A stretch of 64,000 nt of DNA from Rhizobiales bacterium Ga0077537 (GCA_001464955.1 LNEM01000003.1:1-64000); one strand, 5' to 3'. Shown: positions 43,708 to 52,614, numbered from the stretch's first letter. Notes: generated from the sequence alone by a model not told the origin. Numbers and translations are program-made.

Positions 43708-45153
43708 TCACATATGGATGACGCGGCCGTAGGCATCGAGGACGCTTTCGTGAATCATCTCCGAGAGCGTCGGATGGGGGAACACGGTGTGCATCAAGTC
43801 CTCCTCCGTCGTCTCGAGGTTCATCGCGACGACGAAGCCCTGGACGAGTTCCGTCACCTCCGCGCCGATCAGATGGGCGCCGAGGAGCTGGCCCGTCTTC
43901 TTGTCGAAGATCGTCTTGACGAGGCCGTCCGGCTCGCCGAGCGCGATGGCCTTGCCGTTGCCCTGAAACGGGAAGCGGCCGACACGGATTTCGCGGCCGG
44001 CCTCCTTCGCCCTGGCCTCCGTGAGGCCGACGCTCGCGATCTGGGGGTGGCAGTAGGTGCAGCCGGGAATGCGCGCCTTGTCCATGGCGTGGGTCGGCAG
44101 GCCCTTGATGGTCTCGACGCAGATGACGCCCTCATGCTCCGCCTTGTGGGCCAGCATGGGTGGCCCGGCGACGTCGCCGATAGCGTAGATGCCTGCCACG
44201 TTCGTGCGGCCGTAGCCGTCGGTGACGATCGTTCCGCGCTCCACCTTTATGCCAAGCTTCTCGAGCCCGAGCCCTTCGATATTGCCCACCACGCCAACGG
44301 CGGAAATGACCTTCTCGACCTCCAGCCGCTGCTGCTGGCCCTGACCGTCGACGATCGTCGCGATGACCGTGTCGGATTTCTTCTCGAGCCCGGTTACCTT
44401 TGCCCCCGTGAGGATCTTCATGCCCTGCTTCTCAAAGCGCTTGCGGGCGATGGCTGCGATCTCCGCATCCTCGACGGGCAGGATCTGGGGCAATACCTCG
44501 ACCACGGTCACGTCGACGCCGAACGTGCGATAGAACGAGGCGAACTCGATGCCGATGGCGCCCGATCCGACCACCAGCAGTGATTTCGGCATGCGATCGG
44601 GCACCATGGCCTCGAAATAGGTCCAGACCTGCTTGCCGTCCGGCTCGAGGCCCGGAAGGACGCGAGGCCGGGCCCCGGTCGCGAGGATGATGTGCTTCGC
44701 CTGATAGGTTCCCGACGCGAGCGTGCCCTTCGGTGGCGGGATCTGAGGTTGCATCGGCGCCTTCGCCGTCGGCGTCACCGTGAGCTGGCCGGGCTTGTCG
44801 ATCGTCGCCTCGCCCCAGATCACCTGGACCTTGTTCTTTCGCAGCAGGAAGCCGACACCGCCATTCAACTGCTGGGACACGCCCCGCGACCGCTTCACGA
44901 TGGCTGCCACGTCGGCCTCGACGGCGCCCTTCAGGGAGAGGCCATAGTCCTTGGCGTGTGTCGCCATGTGGAAGGCTTCGGCCGAGCGCAACAGGGCCTT
45001 GGTCGGGATACAGCCCCAGTTCAGACAGATGCCGCCCAGATGTTCGCGCTCCACGATGGCCGTCCTGAAGCCGAGCTGGGCCGCGCGGATCGCCGTGACG
45101 TAGCCGCCCGGACCGGAACCGATGACGACGACGTCGAAGGCGGTGTCTGACAT
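43708..45153 (-). CDS. lpdA: Dihydrolipoyl dehydrogenase (E3)
   Basis: This 481-residue flavoprotein re-oxidises dihydrolipoamide of the pyruvate dehydrogenase complex, giving NADH. It has the FAD motif IGSGPGGYV (11-19), the redox-active disulphide Cys43/Cys48 in GGICLNWGCIPTK, a second Rossmann motif GSGAIGIEF for NAD, and the C-terminal FPHPTLSEMIHES with the catalytic His-Glu pair. An insert with PMQPQIPPPKG around residues 133-142 is unusual in length. It is the last pdh gene in order, but a terminator-like hairpin separates it from the small lipoprotein gene upstream, so it may have its own promoter. Confidence 0.95.
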   Translation of the reverse strand: MSDTAFDVVVIGSGPGGYVTAIRAAQLGFRTAIVEREHLGGICLNWGCIPTKALLRSAEAFHMATHAKDYGLSLKGAVEADVAAIVKRSRGVSQQLNGGVGFLLRKNKVQVIWGEATIDKPGQLTVTPTAKAPMQPQIPPPKGTLASGTYQAKHIILATGARPRVLPGLEPDGKQVWTYFEAMVPDRMPKSLLVVGSGAIGIEFASFYRTFGVDVTVVEVLPQILPVEDAEIAAIARKRFEKQGMKILTGAKVTGLEKKSDTVIATIVDGQGQQQRLEVEKVISAVGVVGNIEGLGLEKLGIKVERGTIVTDGYGRTNVAGIYAIGDVAGPPMLAHKAEHEGVICVETIKGLPTHAMDKARIPGCTYCHPQIASVGLTEARAKEAGREIRVGRFPFQGNGKAIALGEPDGLVKTIFDKKTGQLLGAHLIGAEVTELVQGFVVAMNLETTEEDLMHTVFPHPTLSEMIHESVLDAYGRVIHM

Positions 45154-45199
45154 GGTTTCACGATCTCCCGATGAGGCTTAGGCCGCCGGTCCGCACACA

Positions 45200-45233
45200 A
45201 ACAGCAACGGCCCCGACGATGGCGTCAGGGCCG
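45200..45233 (-). terminator. Intrinsic terminator between a small lipoprotein gene and lpdA
   Basis: On the minus strand CGGCCCTGACG pairs with CGTCGGGGCCG (one mismatch) across a short CCAT loop. TTGCTGTT follows immediately. The order fits termination after the gene ending at 45290, 57 bases upstream of the stem and upstream of lpdA. Confidence 0.65.
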
Positions 45234-45289
45234 AAGTTTGAACTCAGTGACCAGCAAACCTCAAGCGAAAGTCGCCAAAGGCCGGTCGT

Positions 45290-45589
45290 TCAGACGTGGC
45301 AGCGGCCGCCCAGGTAGTAGTTCAGGAGCGTATTGTAGCGCTGAACATCGGCGCGGTCCTTGTCGGAGACCTTACGGCCGGCCGAGACCGCCTCGACCTT
45401 GCCGGCGGTGCCGCGTGCGTCGAGCGCATTGAGTTCAGAGCGCACCGACTGGCACGACATGCCCGACGGAAGAGGACGGAAGCCCGGATCCGAAGGCCGG
45501 CTCTCCGCCGCACACCCGGCGAGGGTCGCGACAACCGCCACGCAGGCCAACGCCTTCAGGCTGCCAGAAAAGTCCTTCACCTCGACCAC
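45290..45589 (-). CDS. Small two-cysteine lipoprotein
   Basis: This 99-residue lipoprotein has a signal peptide with VATLAGC as lipobox (Cys26). After a proline-rich linker comes a helical segment bracketed by two cysteines 51 residues apart, starting SCQSVRSELNALDARG and ending GGRC. This segment aligns by eye with the equivalent part of the next gene upstream (45753-46193): conserved Leu/Ile, Leu, Gly, Glu-Ala, Ser and Gly positions in the same spacing. The two look like tandem paralogues. No function is known. A terminator follows. Confidence 0.6.
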   Translation of the reverse strand: MVEVKDFSGSLKALACVAVVATLAGCAAESRPSDPGFRPLPSGMSCQSVRSELNALDARGTAGKVEAVSAGRKVSDKDRADVQRYNTLLNYYLGGRCHV

Positions 45590-45752
45590 CCCCGATTCAT
45601 GGTTCTTGTTCGTTCATGCAGTGAACACAGGCACGCCTGTCGATCAAGCCACCCGGTCTCGAACGCGCGCATGTGTTGCAAACGTGCCATCTGCGACAGA
45701 ATGCGCCGCATGAGCGGGGTCGGCGCCCCGCCCAAGAATAGCGACACCCGGC

Positions 45753-46193
45753 CTATTGCTTGGCGGGAGTGGCTGTGGCCTTGGCCGCCTTGGCAACCTT
45801 TGCTGTCGTGGCGGCCGCGACCTTGGCCTCGGCGACGGGTGCTGCGCCGACAGCGGCGGGAGCCGGCAGGGCTGCGCTGCGGGGAACCGTCGAGCACTTG
45901 GCCTGGAATTCGGCGTTCGCCTTCTCCAGCTCGGTCAGCTGGCTCAGCGACGCCCGCTTGACGTTCACCGTCGCGCCCTTGCCTTTGGACGCAGCTTCGG
46001 CGCGCTGCACGACGCCGTCCTTGCGGAGGCCATCGATACGAGCGGCAAGCGCCGTGCATGCCGGGTCGACGGCCGGCTTAGCGGCGATCGATGCGGTCGG
46101 CTGGTTCGGCGACGGGCCAAACGCATCGCCCGCGCAGGCCGAGACGGACAGTGCTGCACCCAAGCCCAGTAGTGACATGATTGCCCGCTTCAT
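45753..46193 (-). CDS. Two-cysteine lipoprotein with Ala/Lys-rich tail
   Basis: This 146-residue lipoprotein has its lipobox in LSVSAC (Cys20). It contains ACTALAARIDGLRKDGVV ... EFQAKC, a helical segment closed by two cysteines about 55 residues apart, then a low-complexity tail of Ala, Lys, Val and Thr (about 112-146) like a cell-wall- or DNA-binding tail. The first half parallels the 99-residue lipoprotein downstream. The frame is open up to 46379, but the ATG at 46193 gives the signal peptide. It lies between pdhC and lpdA on the same strand. Confidence 0.6.
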   Translation of the reverse strand: MKRAIMSLLGLGAALSVSACAGDAFGPSPNQPTASIAAKPAVDPACTALAARIDGLRKDGVVQRAEAASKGKGATVNVKRASLSQLTELEKANAEFQAKCSTVPRSAALPAPAAVGAAPVAEAKVAAATTAKVAKAAKATATPAKQ

Positions 46194-46375
46194 AGCGAGA
46201 TCCCCTTCAGCTAACGACATCCCCCGATTCGTTACGCAATCGTTAAGCTTGGTAGGCTCGCCTCGTGGCAGGGACAAGGCCTTCGACGACCCGGCGCGCC
46301 AGTCTTTGCAGGCCCAAGACCGGTTTCGCGGGGAAATCCAGATGACGTTGCTGCTGGGCCACAGCGGGGCGAGGA

Positions 46376-47746
46376 TCACACCAGCATGCGGACGGGGTCC
46401 TCCATCAGCGCGCGGAAGGCGTTGAGGAGCTCGGCCCCGATTGCGCCATCGACGACCCGGTGATCACACGACAGCGTGCAGGTCATGATCGTCGCGACCC
46501 GCACCTCGCTGCCCACGACGACAGGGCGCTTTTCACCGGCGCCCACGGCGAGGATGGTCGCATGGGGCGGATTGATCACGGCGTCGAACGCCTTGATCCC
46601 GTACATGCCGAGGTTGGAGATCGAGGTGGTGCCGCCCTGGTACTCGTGGGGCGCGAGGCGGCGATTGCGGGCTCTTGCTGCGAGGTCTTTCATCTCGTTC
46701 GAGATCTCGCCGAGCGTCTTCAGTTCGGCGTGCTTGATGATGGGCGTGAAGAGCCCGCCCTCGACGGCGACCGCGACGCCGACATCGGAGTGGCGATGGC
46801 GGAGCATGCCGTTCTCGGTCCACGTCGCGTTGGCGGCCGGGACCTGCTGCAGCGCCAGCGCGAGCGCCTTTATGACGAAGTCGTTGACCGAGAGCTTGTA
46901 GGCCTTGGGCCCCTCCTTCGGAGCGGCGGCGTTGATCCGCTCGCGGGCCGACAAGAGCGTATCGAGGACGCAATCGACCGACATGTAGAAGTGGGGAACG
47001 GTCTGCTTCGACTGTGTCAGGCGTTGGGCGATGACGCGGCGCATGCCGTCGTGGGGGAGCGTCTCGTAGCTGCCCTTCTCGTAGAGCGCGAGGATCTTGT
47101 CGTCCGGCATGGCCATGGGGGCGAGCGCCGTCGAAGACGACGGCGTGACCGGGCTCCGCACATCGGATTTCACAAGCTCGCGCGACGGCTTCTGGCCCGC
47201 CGTGGCGGGCACACCCTCCCGTGCGGCGCGCTCGACGTCGCGTTGCACGACGCGGCCATGGGGGCCGGTTCCCTGCAACGCGGCGATGTCGATGCCCTTC
47301 TCGGACGCAATGCGGCGGGCGAGGGGTGACGCGAAATGACGATCGTGTTCGCCGCTGGCGGACCCGTTCGATGCCGGGCGCGGCGCTGCAGCCGTCGGCG
47401 ACGGCGATGCCGGTTCGGGCTTGGTCTGAGCCGATGGCGCGGCAGGCGGCGCGCTCGCGGGTGCGGCAGCAGGTGTCTTGGGCGCACCCGCGGTTGCGGA
47501 TTCGCCGTCCTGCAGCAACTCGGCGATCGGCGTGTTGACGCGGACCTTCTCCGTGCCCGCCTCGACCAGCAACGCGCCCACCGTCCCCTCGTCGACGGCT
47601 TCCACCTCCATCGTCGCCTTGTCGGTCTCGATCTCGGCGATGATGTCTCCGGCCTTCACCTGTTGTCCGGGCGCGATCAGCCACTTGGCGAGCTTGCCCT
47701 CCTCCATGGTGGGCGAGAGCGCGGGCATCAGGATCTGGATCGGCAT
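46376..47746 (-). CDS. pdhC: Dihydrolipoyllysine acetyltransferase (pyruvate dehydrogenase E2)
   Basis: This 456-residue E2 core enzyme transfers acetyl from lipoamide to CoA. It has one lipoyl domain (1-80, lipoyl lysine Lys43 in ETDKATMEV), an Ala/Pro linker, a peripheral-subunit-binding domain (about 139-172, FASPLARRIASEKG) and the catalytic domain. The active site is in SCDHRVVDG (His429, Asp433). The upstream open frame to 47878 is unlike the family; the conserved start is ATG 47746. The first 24 residues are identical to those of PdhB. It is separated from pdhB by three unrelated small genes. Confidence 0.93.
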   Translation of the reverse strand: MPIQILMPALSPTMEEGKLAKWLIAPGQQVKAGDIIAEIETDKATMEVEAVDEGTVGALLVEAGTEKVRVNTPIAELLQDGESATAGAPKTPAAAPASAPPAAPSAQTKPEPASPSPTAAAPRPASNGSASGEHDRHFASPLARRIASEKGIDIAALQGTGPHGRVVQRDVERAAREGVPATAGQKPSRELVKSDVRSPVTPSSSTALAPMAMPDDKILALYEKGSYETLPHDGMRRVIAQRLTQSKQTVPHFYMSVDCVLDTLLSARERINAAAPKEGPKAYKLSVNDFVIKALALALQQVPAANATWTENGMLRHRHSDVGVAVAVEGGLFTPIIKHAELKTLGEISNEMKDLAARARNRRLAPHEYQGGTTSISNLGMYGIKAFDAVINPPHATILAVGAGEKRPVVVGSEVRVATIMTCTLSCDHRVVDGAIGAELLNAFRALMEDPVRMLV

Positions 47747-47798
47747 GGGATAACCTTCACTGGATCGGCTGCAGACTTCGGCGGTCTGGCAGAGGTGG

Positions 47799-48233
47799 TC
47801 AGAGCTTGAAGCGTATCTCGGTCGGCGTCCATTTCTGCTTGCGGCGGGCGACGCGCTCGTCGGCCGTTTCGTCCTCATAGCTCATCTGGAGCCCGGTGCG
47901 GTCGCGGAAGGCGGGGATTGCCAGCCCTCGTACGTTGGCGATGGACCAGGCCGACGCCCCGTCCATGAGCACGGCGCCAGCGTAGACGCCGCATCGGCCG
48001 CATACGAGCGACGTCGCGGTTGACGTGCCGAACCGGTATGGCGAGACGGCGCCGGCCGTGATCTCGATCACCGCGCGGCCGGCCGGATCGGATACCGTCA
48101 ACGTCGCGTGGCGGGTGCAGAACGCGCACTGGCAGGAGCGAACCTGCATTTCATCGGCAGGTCGCGTGAACTCAAGCCGTGCGACGATGGCGCCGCAGTG
48201 GCACTCTCCGCGGTGGCTTTCGACGATGGTCAT
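47799..48233 (-). CDS. GFA-domain zinc protein
   Basis: This 144-residue protein has the CENP-V/GFA fold: cysteines in ECHCG (11, 13), SCQCAFC (34, 36, 39) and CGRCG (78, 81) form the usual structural and catalytic zinc sites. Family members include the enzyme first described as glutathione-dependent formaldehyde activating, but most have no assigned reaction. The frame runs upstream to 48350; the ATG at 48233 fits the family length and shares one base with the stop of the preceding gene (TGATG). It sits between pdhB and pdhC. Confidence 0.82.
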   Translation of the reverse strand: MTIVESHRGECHCGAIVARLEFTRPADEMQVRSCQCAFCTRHATLTVSDPAGRAVIEITAGAVSPYRFGTSTATSLVCGRCGVYAGAVLMDGASAWSIANVRGLAIPAFRDRTGLQMSYEDETADERVARRKQKWTPTEIRFKL

Positions 48234-48604
48234 CAGAGGCCTCCGGTGCGCATCATCAGGAAGGCGTCGTTCGGTGCGAATCGGGCTTCGCCATCGACGA
48301 TGGCGAGCGAGCCGGGCCGGTCGATCCGCATGTCGTGTGTCGTGTGCCACACCTGAAGCTCCGCTTCGGCGAAGCGACGGCGGATCGCGGCTTCGTCATC
48401 TGCGCGACCCGCGTCCAGGGCGCGGGCAAGCGCGAGGAAGTCGGCCGCGAAATCGGCGTAGGCCGGGCGATGGGTGAAACTGCCGGTCGCTTGCGTGTCC
48501 GAATGCATCGCGACGCGGGTGATCTGACCGAGCGTCGTCTCGCGGGCGCGGACCTCGATGGCGTTGGCGTCGGTGGATCGCTTGACGGTGACCGAGCGGC
48601 GCAT
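48233..48604 (-). CDS. Conserved-looking hypothetical protein
   Basis: A 123-residue cytoplasmic protein with no signal or membrane segment. A first beta-rich half (VTVKRSTDANAIEVRARETTL) is followed by a helical stretch (YADFAADFLALARALDAGRADDEAAI) and a strand-rich end. I recognise no family. It is tightly packed: it starts 6 bases after the stop of the membrane protein gene and its stop overlaps the GFA start, so the three interposed genes form one translational block inside the pdh cluster. Confidence 0.6.
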   Translation of the reverse strand: MRRSVTVKRSTDANAIEVRARETTLGQITRVAMHSDTQATGSFTHRPAYADFAADFLALARALDAGRADDEAAIRRRFAEAELQVWHTTHDMRIDRPGSLAIVDGEARFAPNDAFLMMRTGGL

Positions 48605-48610
48605 CGCGTC

Positions 48611-49045
48611 TCAACCTCGCGTCTGATCGGCGACCGGCCAGGAATAGCCGAACGTCAGATAGGCCAGCATCAGATAGACGGCGGCGGCCGCACCCCAGCC
48701 GATCGCAACGCCGAGTTCCTGCTGGCTGAACGGCATCGCCGCCAGGGCCTCGGAGGGGATCGGATTGCGCAACGTGCCGAGATCCAGGGTCGGCTTGTCG
48801 AGCTTCGCCCAAGAGAGAAAGAGGCCGTCCTGGAGCTTCTGGATCACGGCTGCCGTGCCACCGAGAAACGAGAGACCAATCGACAGCAACCCGAACGCCG
48901 CGACCCGCATCAGGAGCGGCGCGCGGTTGAGAAAGAGATAGAGCGCCGCGAGATAGCCGGAGACGAGCGTGAAGAAGATCGAGAAGATCGTCAGCACGGA
49001 ACCAATGGCATCGAACATGCGCTCGAGGATCTCTCCCTCGGTCAT
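48611..49045 (-). CDS. Small membrane protein of unknown function
   Basis: This 144-residue protein has three predicted helices (about 15-38, 44-66 and 110-132). A short amphipathic start (TEGEILERMFDAIG) and a hydrophilic loop (about 70-108) are also visible. No family is recognised. It begins 10 bases after the pdhB stop and precedes two further small genes with minimal gaps, so it is part of the pdh transcript. Confidence 0.6.
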   Translation of the reverse strand: MTEGEILERMFDAIGSVLTIFSIFFTLVSGYLAALYLFLNRAPLLMRVAAFGLLSIGLSFLGGTAAVIQKLQDGLFLSWAKLDKPTLDLGTLRNPIPSEALAAMPFSQQELGVAIGWGAAAAVYLMLAYLTFGYSWPVADQTRG

Positions 49046-49055
49046 GGCTTCATCC

Positions 49056-50414
49056 TCAGGCGTAGCAGACGCTCTTCACGGCCGCGACGACCTGATCGGC
49101 GTTTGGCAGCGCCAGCTTCTCGAGGTTGGCTGCGTAGGGCATCGGCACGTCGACGCCGTTCACCTTGGCAGGCGGCGCGTCGAGATAGTCGAAGGCCTGG
49201 ATCGCGACCTGGGCGCAGATCTCGGAGCCGACCGAGCACACCGGCCACGCCTCCTCGACCGTGACGATGCGGTTGGTCTTCCGGACCGACGCGAGGATTG
49301 TCTCCATGTCGAGCGGGCGCAGCGAGCGCAGATCGATGACCTCGCATTCGATGCCTTCGGCCGCCAGCGTCTCGGCGGCGGCGTTGGCGTAGGTCATGCC
49401 TCGGGCGAACGAAACGACCGTGCAGTGACGGCCTTCGCGGACGATCTTCGCCTTGCCGATGGGGACGAGCCAGTCGTCGCCCTTAGGCACCGGGCCGGAG
49501 GTGCCGTAGAGCAATTCGTTTTCGAGGACGAGCACCGGGTTCGGGTCGCGGATCGCGGCTTTCAGCAGGCCCTTGGCGTCGGCCGGGTTCGAGGGGGCGA
49601 CGACCTTCAGGCCGGGGATGTGGGCGTACCAGGCCGAGAAGCATTGCGAGTGCTGGGCGGCGACGCGGGCGGCGGCACCGTTGGGCCCGCGGAAGACGAT
49701 TGGCGAGCCCATCTGGCCGCCGGACATGTAGAGCGTCTTCGCCGCCGAGTTGATGATCTGGTCGATCGCCTGCATGGCGAAGTTCCACGTCATGAACTCG
49801 ACGATGGGTTTGAGGCCCGCCATGGCCGCGCCGACGCCGATGCCGGCGAAGCCCTGCTCCGTGATCGGCGTGTCGATAACGCGTTTGGGTCCGAACTCGT
49901 CGAGCAGGCCCTGGCTGACCTTGTAGGCGCCCTGGTACTGGGCGACTTCCTCGCCCATCAGGAAAACGTCCTTGTCGCGGCGCATTTCCTCGGCCATGGC
50001 GTCGCGCAGCGCCTCGCGCATGGTGAGGGTGATCGTCTCGCCCGCGTAGGCTGGTTCGGCGGCGACGGACCTGGCGGGGGGCGCGGCTGCGGCTGCTGCC
50101 GGCTGGGGCGTCGCTGCCGGCGCGGTGCCGCCGTTGGCCTTGGCGGCGGGCGCCGGTGTGCCAGCCGCTTCGCCGTCCTGGCGGACGATGGCGATCGGCG
50201 TGTTCACGGCCACCTTCTCGGTGCCGGCCTCGACGAGCAACTGCTCGACCACGCCTTCATCGACCGACTCGACCTCCATGGTCGCCTTGTCGGTCTCGAT
50301 CTCGGCGATGATGTCGCCGGGCTTGATGCGGCTGCCCGGCGTGATCAGCCATTTGGCGAGCTTGCCTTCCTCCATGGTGGGCGAGAGGGCGGGCATCAGG
50401 ATCTGGATGGGCAT
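49056..50414 (-). CDS. pdhB: Pyruvate dehydrogenase E1 beta with N-terminal lipoyl domain
   Basis: This 452-residue subunit combines a lipoyl domain (1-80, Lys43 in ETDKATMEV), an Ala/Pro-rich linker (about 85-125) and a full transketolase-type E1 beta (about 130-452). The latter contains [16 protein letters not shown], a [20 protein letters not shown] block and the C-terminal [11 protein letters not shown] domain. Alphaproteobacteria such as Sinorhizobium and Zymomonas are known to carry this lipoylated E1 beta. It pairs with PdhA in the decarboxylating alpha2-beta2 enzyme. The ATG follows the stop of the frameshifted Uma2 gene with no gap. Confidence 0.95.
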   Translation of the reverse strand: MPIQILMPALSPTMEEGKLAKWLITPGSRIKPGDIIAEIETDKATMEVESVDEGVVEQLLVEAGTEKVAVNTPIAIVRQDGEAAGTPAPAAKANGGTAPAATPQPAAAAAAPPARSVAAEPAYAGETITLTMREALRDAMAEEMRRDKDVFLMGEEVAQYQGAYKVSQGLLDEFGPKRVIDTPITEQGFAGIGVGAAMAGLKPIVEFMTWNFAMQAIDQIINSAAKTLYMSGGQMGSPIVFRGPNGAAARVAAQHSQCFSAWYAHIPGLKVVAPSNPADAKGLLKAAIRDPNPVLVLENELLYGTSGPVPKGDDWLVPIGKAKIVREGRHCTVVSFARGMTYANAAAETLAAEGIECEVIDLRSLRPLDMETILASVRKTNRIVTVEEAWPVCSVGSEICAQVAIQAFDYLDAPPAKVNGVDVPMPYAANLEKLALPNADQVVAAVKSVCYA

Positions 50415-51015
50415 CTATCGTTGCTCGTCAGATGGCGTTTCGGATGATGGCGGATCGAACGGCCACAGGAGGCCGAGCGAGAAGGTGATGGCGTCGAACG
50501 GGGGCGCGCAGACGTCTTCGGAATCGACGAACGTGTGCGTCAACAACCAGTTCTGCTCCTGCAGGCGAAACACCTCGAGCATGCGGGCGCGTGGGTCGAG
50601 ATGCCAGAGGTTCGGCACACCGTGCGAGGCGTAGATGCGGCGCGTGTCGCCCTTGTCGTATTTTTCGGTGCGATCGGAGAGGACCTCGCAAATCCAGTCC
50701 GGGGGCAATTTCGAAGTACGCTTTGTCCGAGGGCTCCGTCATCCGTTCGCGGCGCCAGCCCGCGATGTCGGGTACCGTGACGTGAGGACCGAGGTGCAAT
50801 TCGGGTTCATCCACGAAAACCCATCCGCCCGGACCGCCGAAGCCGAACTGGAATGCGTTCGTCGATATCGCCCCCAAGGCGCTCGCGGCTAACCCGTGCC
50901 TGCGGTGCGGCCGCGGGTGTGTGACAAGGCTGCCAAAGAGGATCTCCCCCACGAGGTGTGGTGGCAGCGCCTCGATGTCGGCGTATGTTGCGGGATGTTT
51001 GACCTCTGTTCTCAT
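50415..51015 (-). pseudogene. Uma2-family nuclease-like gene with a frameshift
   Basis: Two overlapping frames together give one Uma2 (DUF820) protein of about 199 residues. The N-terminal part reads from ATG 51015 (KHPATYADIEALPPHLVGE, then PDIAGWRRERM and AYFEIAP); the C-terminal part continues PDWICEVLSDRTEKYDKGD to the stop at 50415. The switch occurs in a run of five C on the minus strand (50701-50705); four C would restore EIAPDWICEVLS exactly. The fold is a PD-(D/E)xK-like nuclease; the conserved aspartate and E-x-L-S blocks are present on both sides. Either a pseudogene, a slippage-controlled gene or a sequencing error. Start overlaps the preceding stop by four bases. Confidence 0.78.
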
Positions 51016-51425
51016 CGCTGTCTGCAGGGAAACTTGCGCTCAAAGAAGCTCAGAACCGCAGGTGGAAAAGATCGGCCCGCAACAGTTGGGTCTTGCGCTA
51101 CACGACCAGCAAGTTCCACTCGGATTGAGTTGAAGACAATGTCTGGAAGAACCTCCAACTCTTTTCCCGCGTCGCAGAACAGAAGCGGCTGCTGCCTCGC
51201 CTTCAGGGCGACGTTGCTGATCATCAGGCCTTCCCAGACACCAAACACGTAGACCTTGAGCTGCAACCACTCCTGGGAACCTGAACCACGTCGATCTGCT
51301 TCGTGGCTCCATTTCAAGAATTCGCCGATAGTCGTAGAGTTAGCTTGAGCATTTTGCGCCATCGACGTGCTGCAGACCGCCCATAACGCCAAACAAGCAC
51401 TAAACCAGCCTTTGCCCGATGCCAT
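51012..51425 (-). CDS. Small exported protein, Rap1a/Tai-like
   Basis: The 137-residue product has a signal peptide (about 1-23, ending SMA). The mature domain reads YVFGVWEGLMISN ... LLFCDAGKELEV ... FFERKFPC. The Y-x-x-G-x-x-x-x at a helix start and the two cysteines, one after a leucine-rich strand and one at the very end in FPC, are the pattern of the Rap1a/Tai immunity-protein-like family. Members are immunity proteins for type VI amidase effectors or are of unknown function. No effector is nearby. It overlaps the Uma2 start and lies 9 bases after pdhA. Confidence 0.55.
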   Translation of the reverse strand: MASGKGWFSACLALWAVCSTSMAQNAQANSTTIGEFLKWSHEADRRGSGSQEWLQLKVYVFGVWEGLMISNVALKARQQPLLFCDAGKELEVLPDIVFNSIRVELAGRVAQDPTVAGRSFPPAVLSFFERKFPCRQR

Positions 51426-51434
51426 GGCTCTCGC

Positions 51435-52466
51435 TCACGCCTCCAGCAGCACGTCCGTGTAGAGCTCGCTCGGATCGGGCTCGGGATCGGTCTGGGCGAA
51501 CTCGGCGGCGGCGACGACGACGGCGCGGATCTCGGCGTCGATGGCCTTCAGGTCCTCCTCGCTCGCGAGGCCCCCGTCGATCACCCGCTTCCGGACGCGC
51601 TCGATCGGGTCCTGCTGCTCGCGCACCTTGTCGACTTCCTCGCGGGTACGGTACTTGGCCGGGTCCGACATGGAGTGGCCGCGATAGCGGTAGGTCAGCA
51701 TCTCGAGGATGTAGGGCCCCTGCCCCGACCGCGCGTGGGCGGCGACCTTCTCGCCCGCTGCCCGGCAGGCGCGGACGTCCATGCCGTCGACCTGTTCGCC
51801 GGGGATGTCGAACGACGATCCGCGGAGCGCGAAGTTGGTGGTCGCGGACGAGCGCTCGATGGCTGTCCCCATGGCGTAGCGGTTGTTCTCGATGACGAAG
51901 ATCACCGGCAGGTGCCAGAGCTTGGCCATGTTGAAGGTCTCGTAGACCTGGCCCTGGTTGGCCGCGCCGTCACCGAAATAGCACCAGCAGACGTTGTCGT
52001 TGCCGCGATAGACGTTGGCGAAGGCGAGCCCCGCGCCCAGCGGCACCGACGCGCCGACGATGCCGTGGCCGCCGTAGAAGTGGCGCTCCTTCGAGAACAT
52101 GTGCATGGAGCCCCCCTTGCCCTTGGAGTAGCCCCCGCGACGGCCGGTCAGCTCGGCCATGACGCCCTTCGGGTCCATGCCGGTCGCCAGCATGTGGCCG
52201 TGGTCGCGATAGGTCGTAATGACCTGATCGCCCTGCTTGGCCGCCATCTGCAGGCCGACGACGACCGCTTCCTGGCCGATGTAGAGGTGGCAGAAGCCGC
52301 CGATGAAGCCCATGCCGTAGAGCTGGCCGGCGCGCTCCTCGAAGCGGCGGATCAGCAGCATCTCGCGATAGGCGTTCATCTCCTCGTCGCGGGTGAACAC
52401 CGGCGGCGCAGGAAACGGCGCGCCCGTTGCCAATGTCGAAATGCCCTGAGAGCCGAGTGCCGCCAT
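51435..52466 (-). CDS. pdhA: Pyruvate dehydrogenase E1 alpha
   Basis: This 343-residue thiamine-diphosphate subunit decarboxylates pyruvate with PdhB. The TPP motif starts at GDGAANQG (165-172) and ends at ENN (193-195). FGGHG-type YGGHGIVGASVPLG (131-144) and the phosphorylation-loop-like YRYRGHSMSDPAKYR are also present. It heads the pdh cluster; GGAGG precedes the ATG, with a 148-base gap to the lipoprotein gene upstream. That gap should contain the main pdh promoter, although I cannot identify convincing boxes. Confidence 0.95.
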   Translation of the reverse strand: MAALGSQGISTLATGAPFPAPPVFTRDEEMNAYREMLLIRRFEERAGQLYGMGFIGGFCHLYIGQEAVVVGLQMAAKQGDQVITTYRDHGHMLATGMDPKGVMAELTGRRGGYSKGKGGSMHMFSKERHFYGGHGIVGASVPLGAGLAFANVYRGNDNVCWCYFGDGAANQGQVYETFNMAKLWHLPVIFVIENNRYAMGTAIERSSATTNFALRGSSFDIPGEQVDGMDVRACRAAGEKVAAHARSGQGPYILEMLTYRYRGHSMSDPAKYRTREEVDKVREQQDPIERVRKRVIDGGLASEEDLKAIDAEIRAVVVAAAEFAQTDPEPDPSELYTDVLLEA

Positions 52467-52614
52467 GAAGCCTCCTGGAGCGCGTTTCTAGCCTTCGCCG
52501 GGAGCCTACACGACGGCCCCGGCAGGTGCTAGTCAGACGTTTCCCGGATGATTGAAATGGCGGCAAGATTGAGCTGCGGCTCCGGCCATGCCGGCAGCAC
52601 AGCCATGGAACGCG

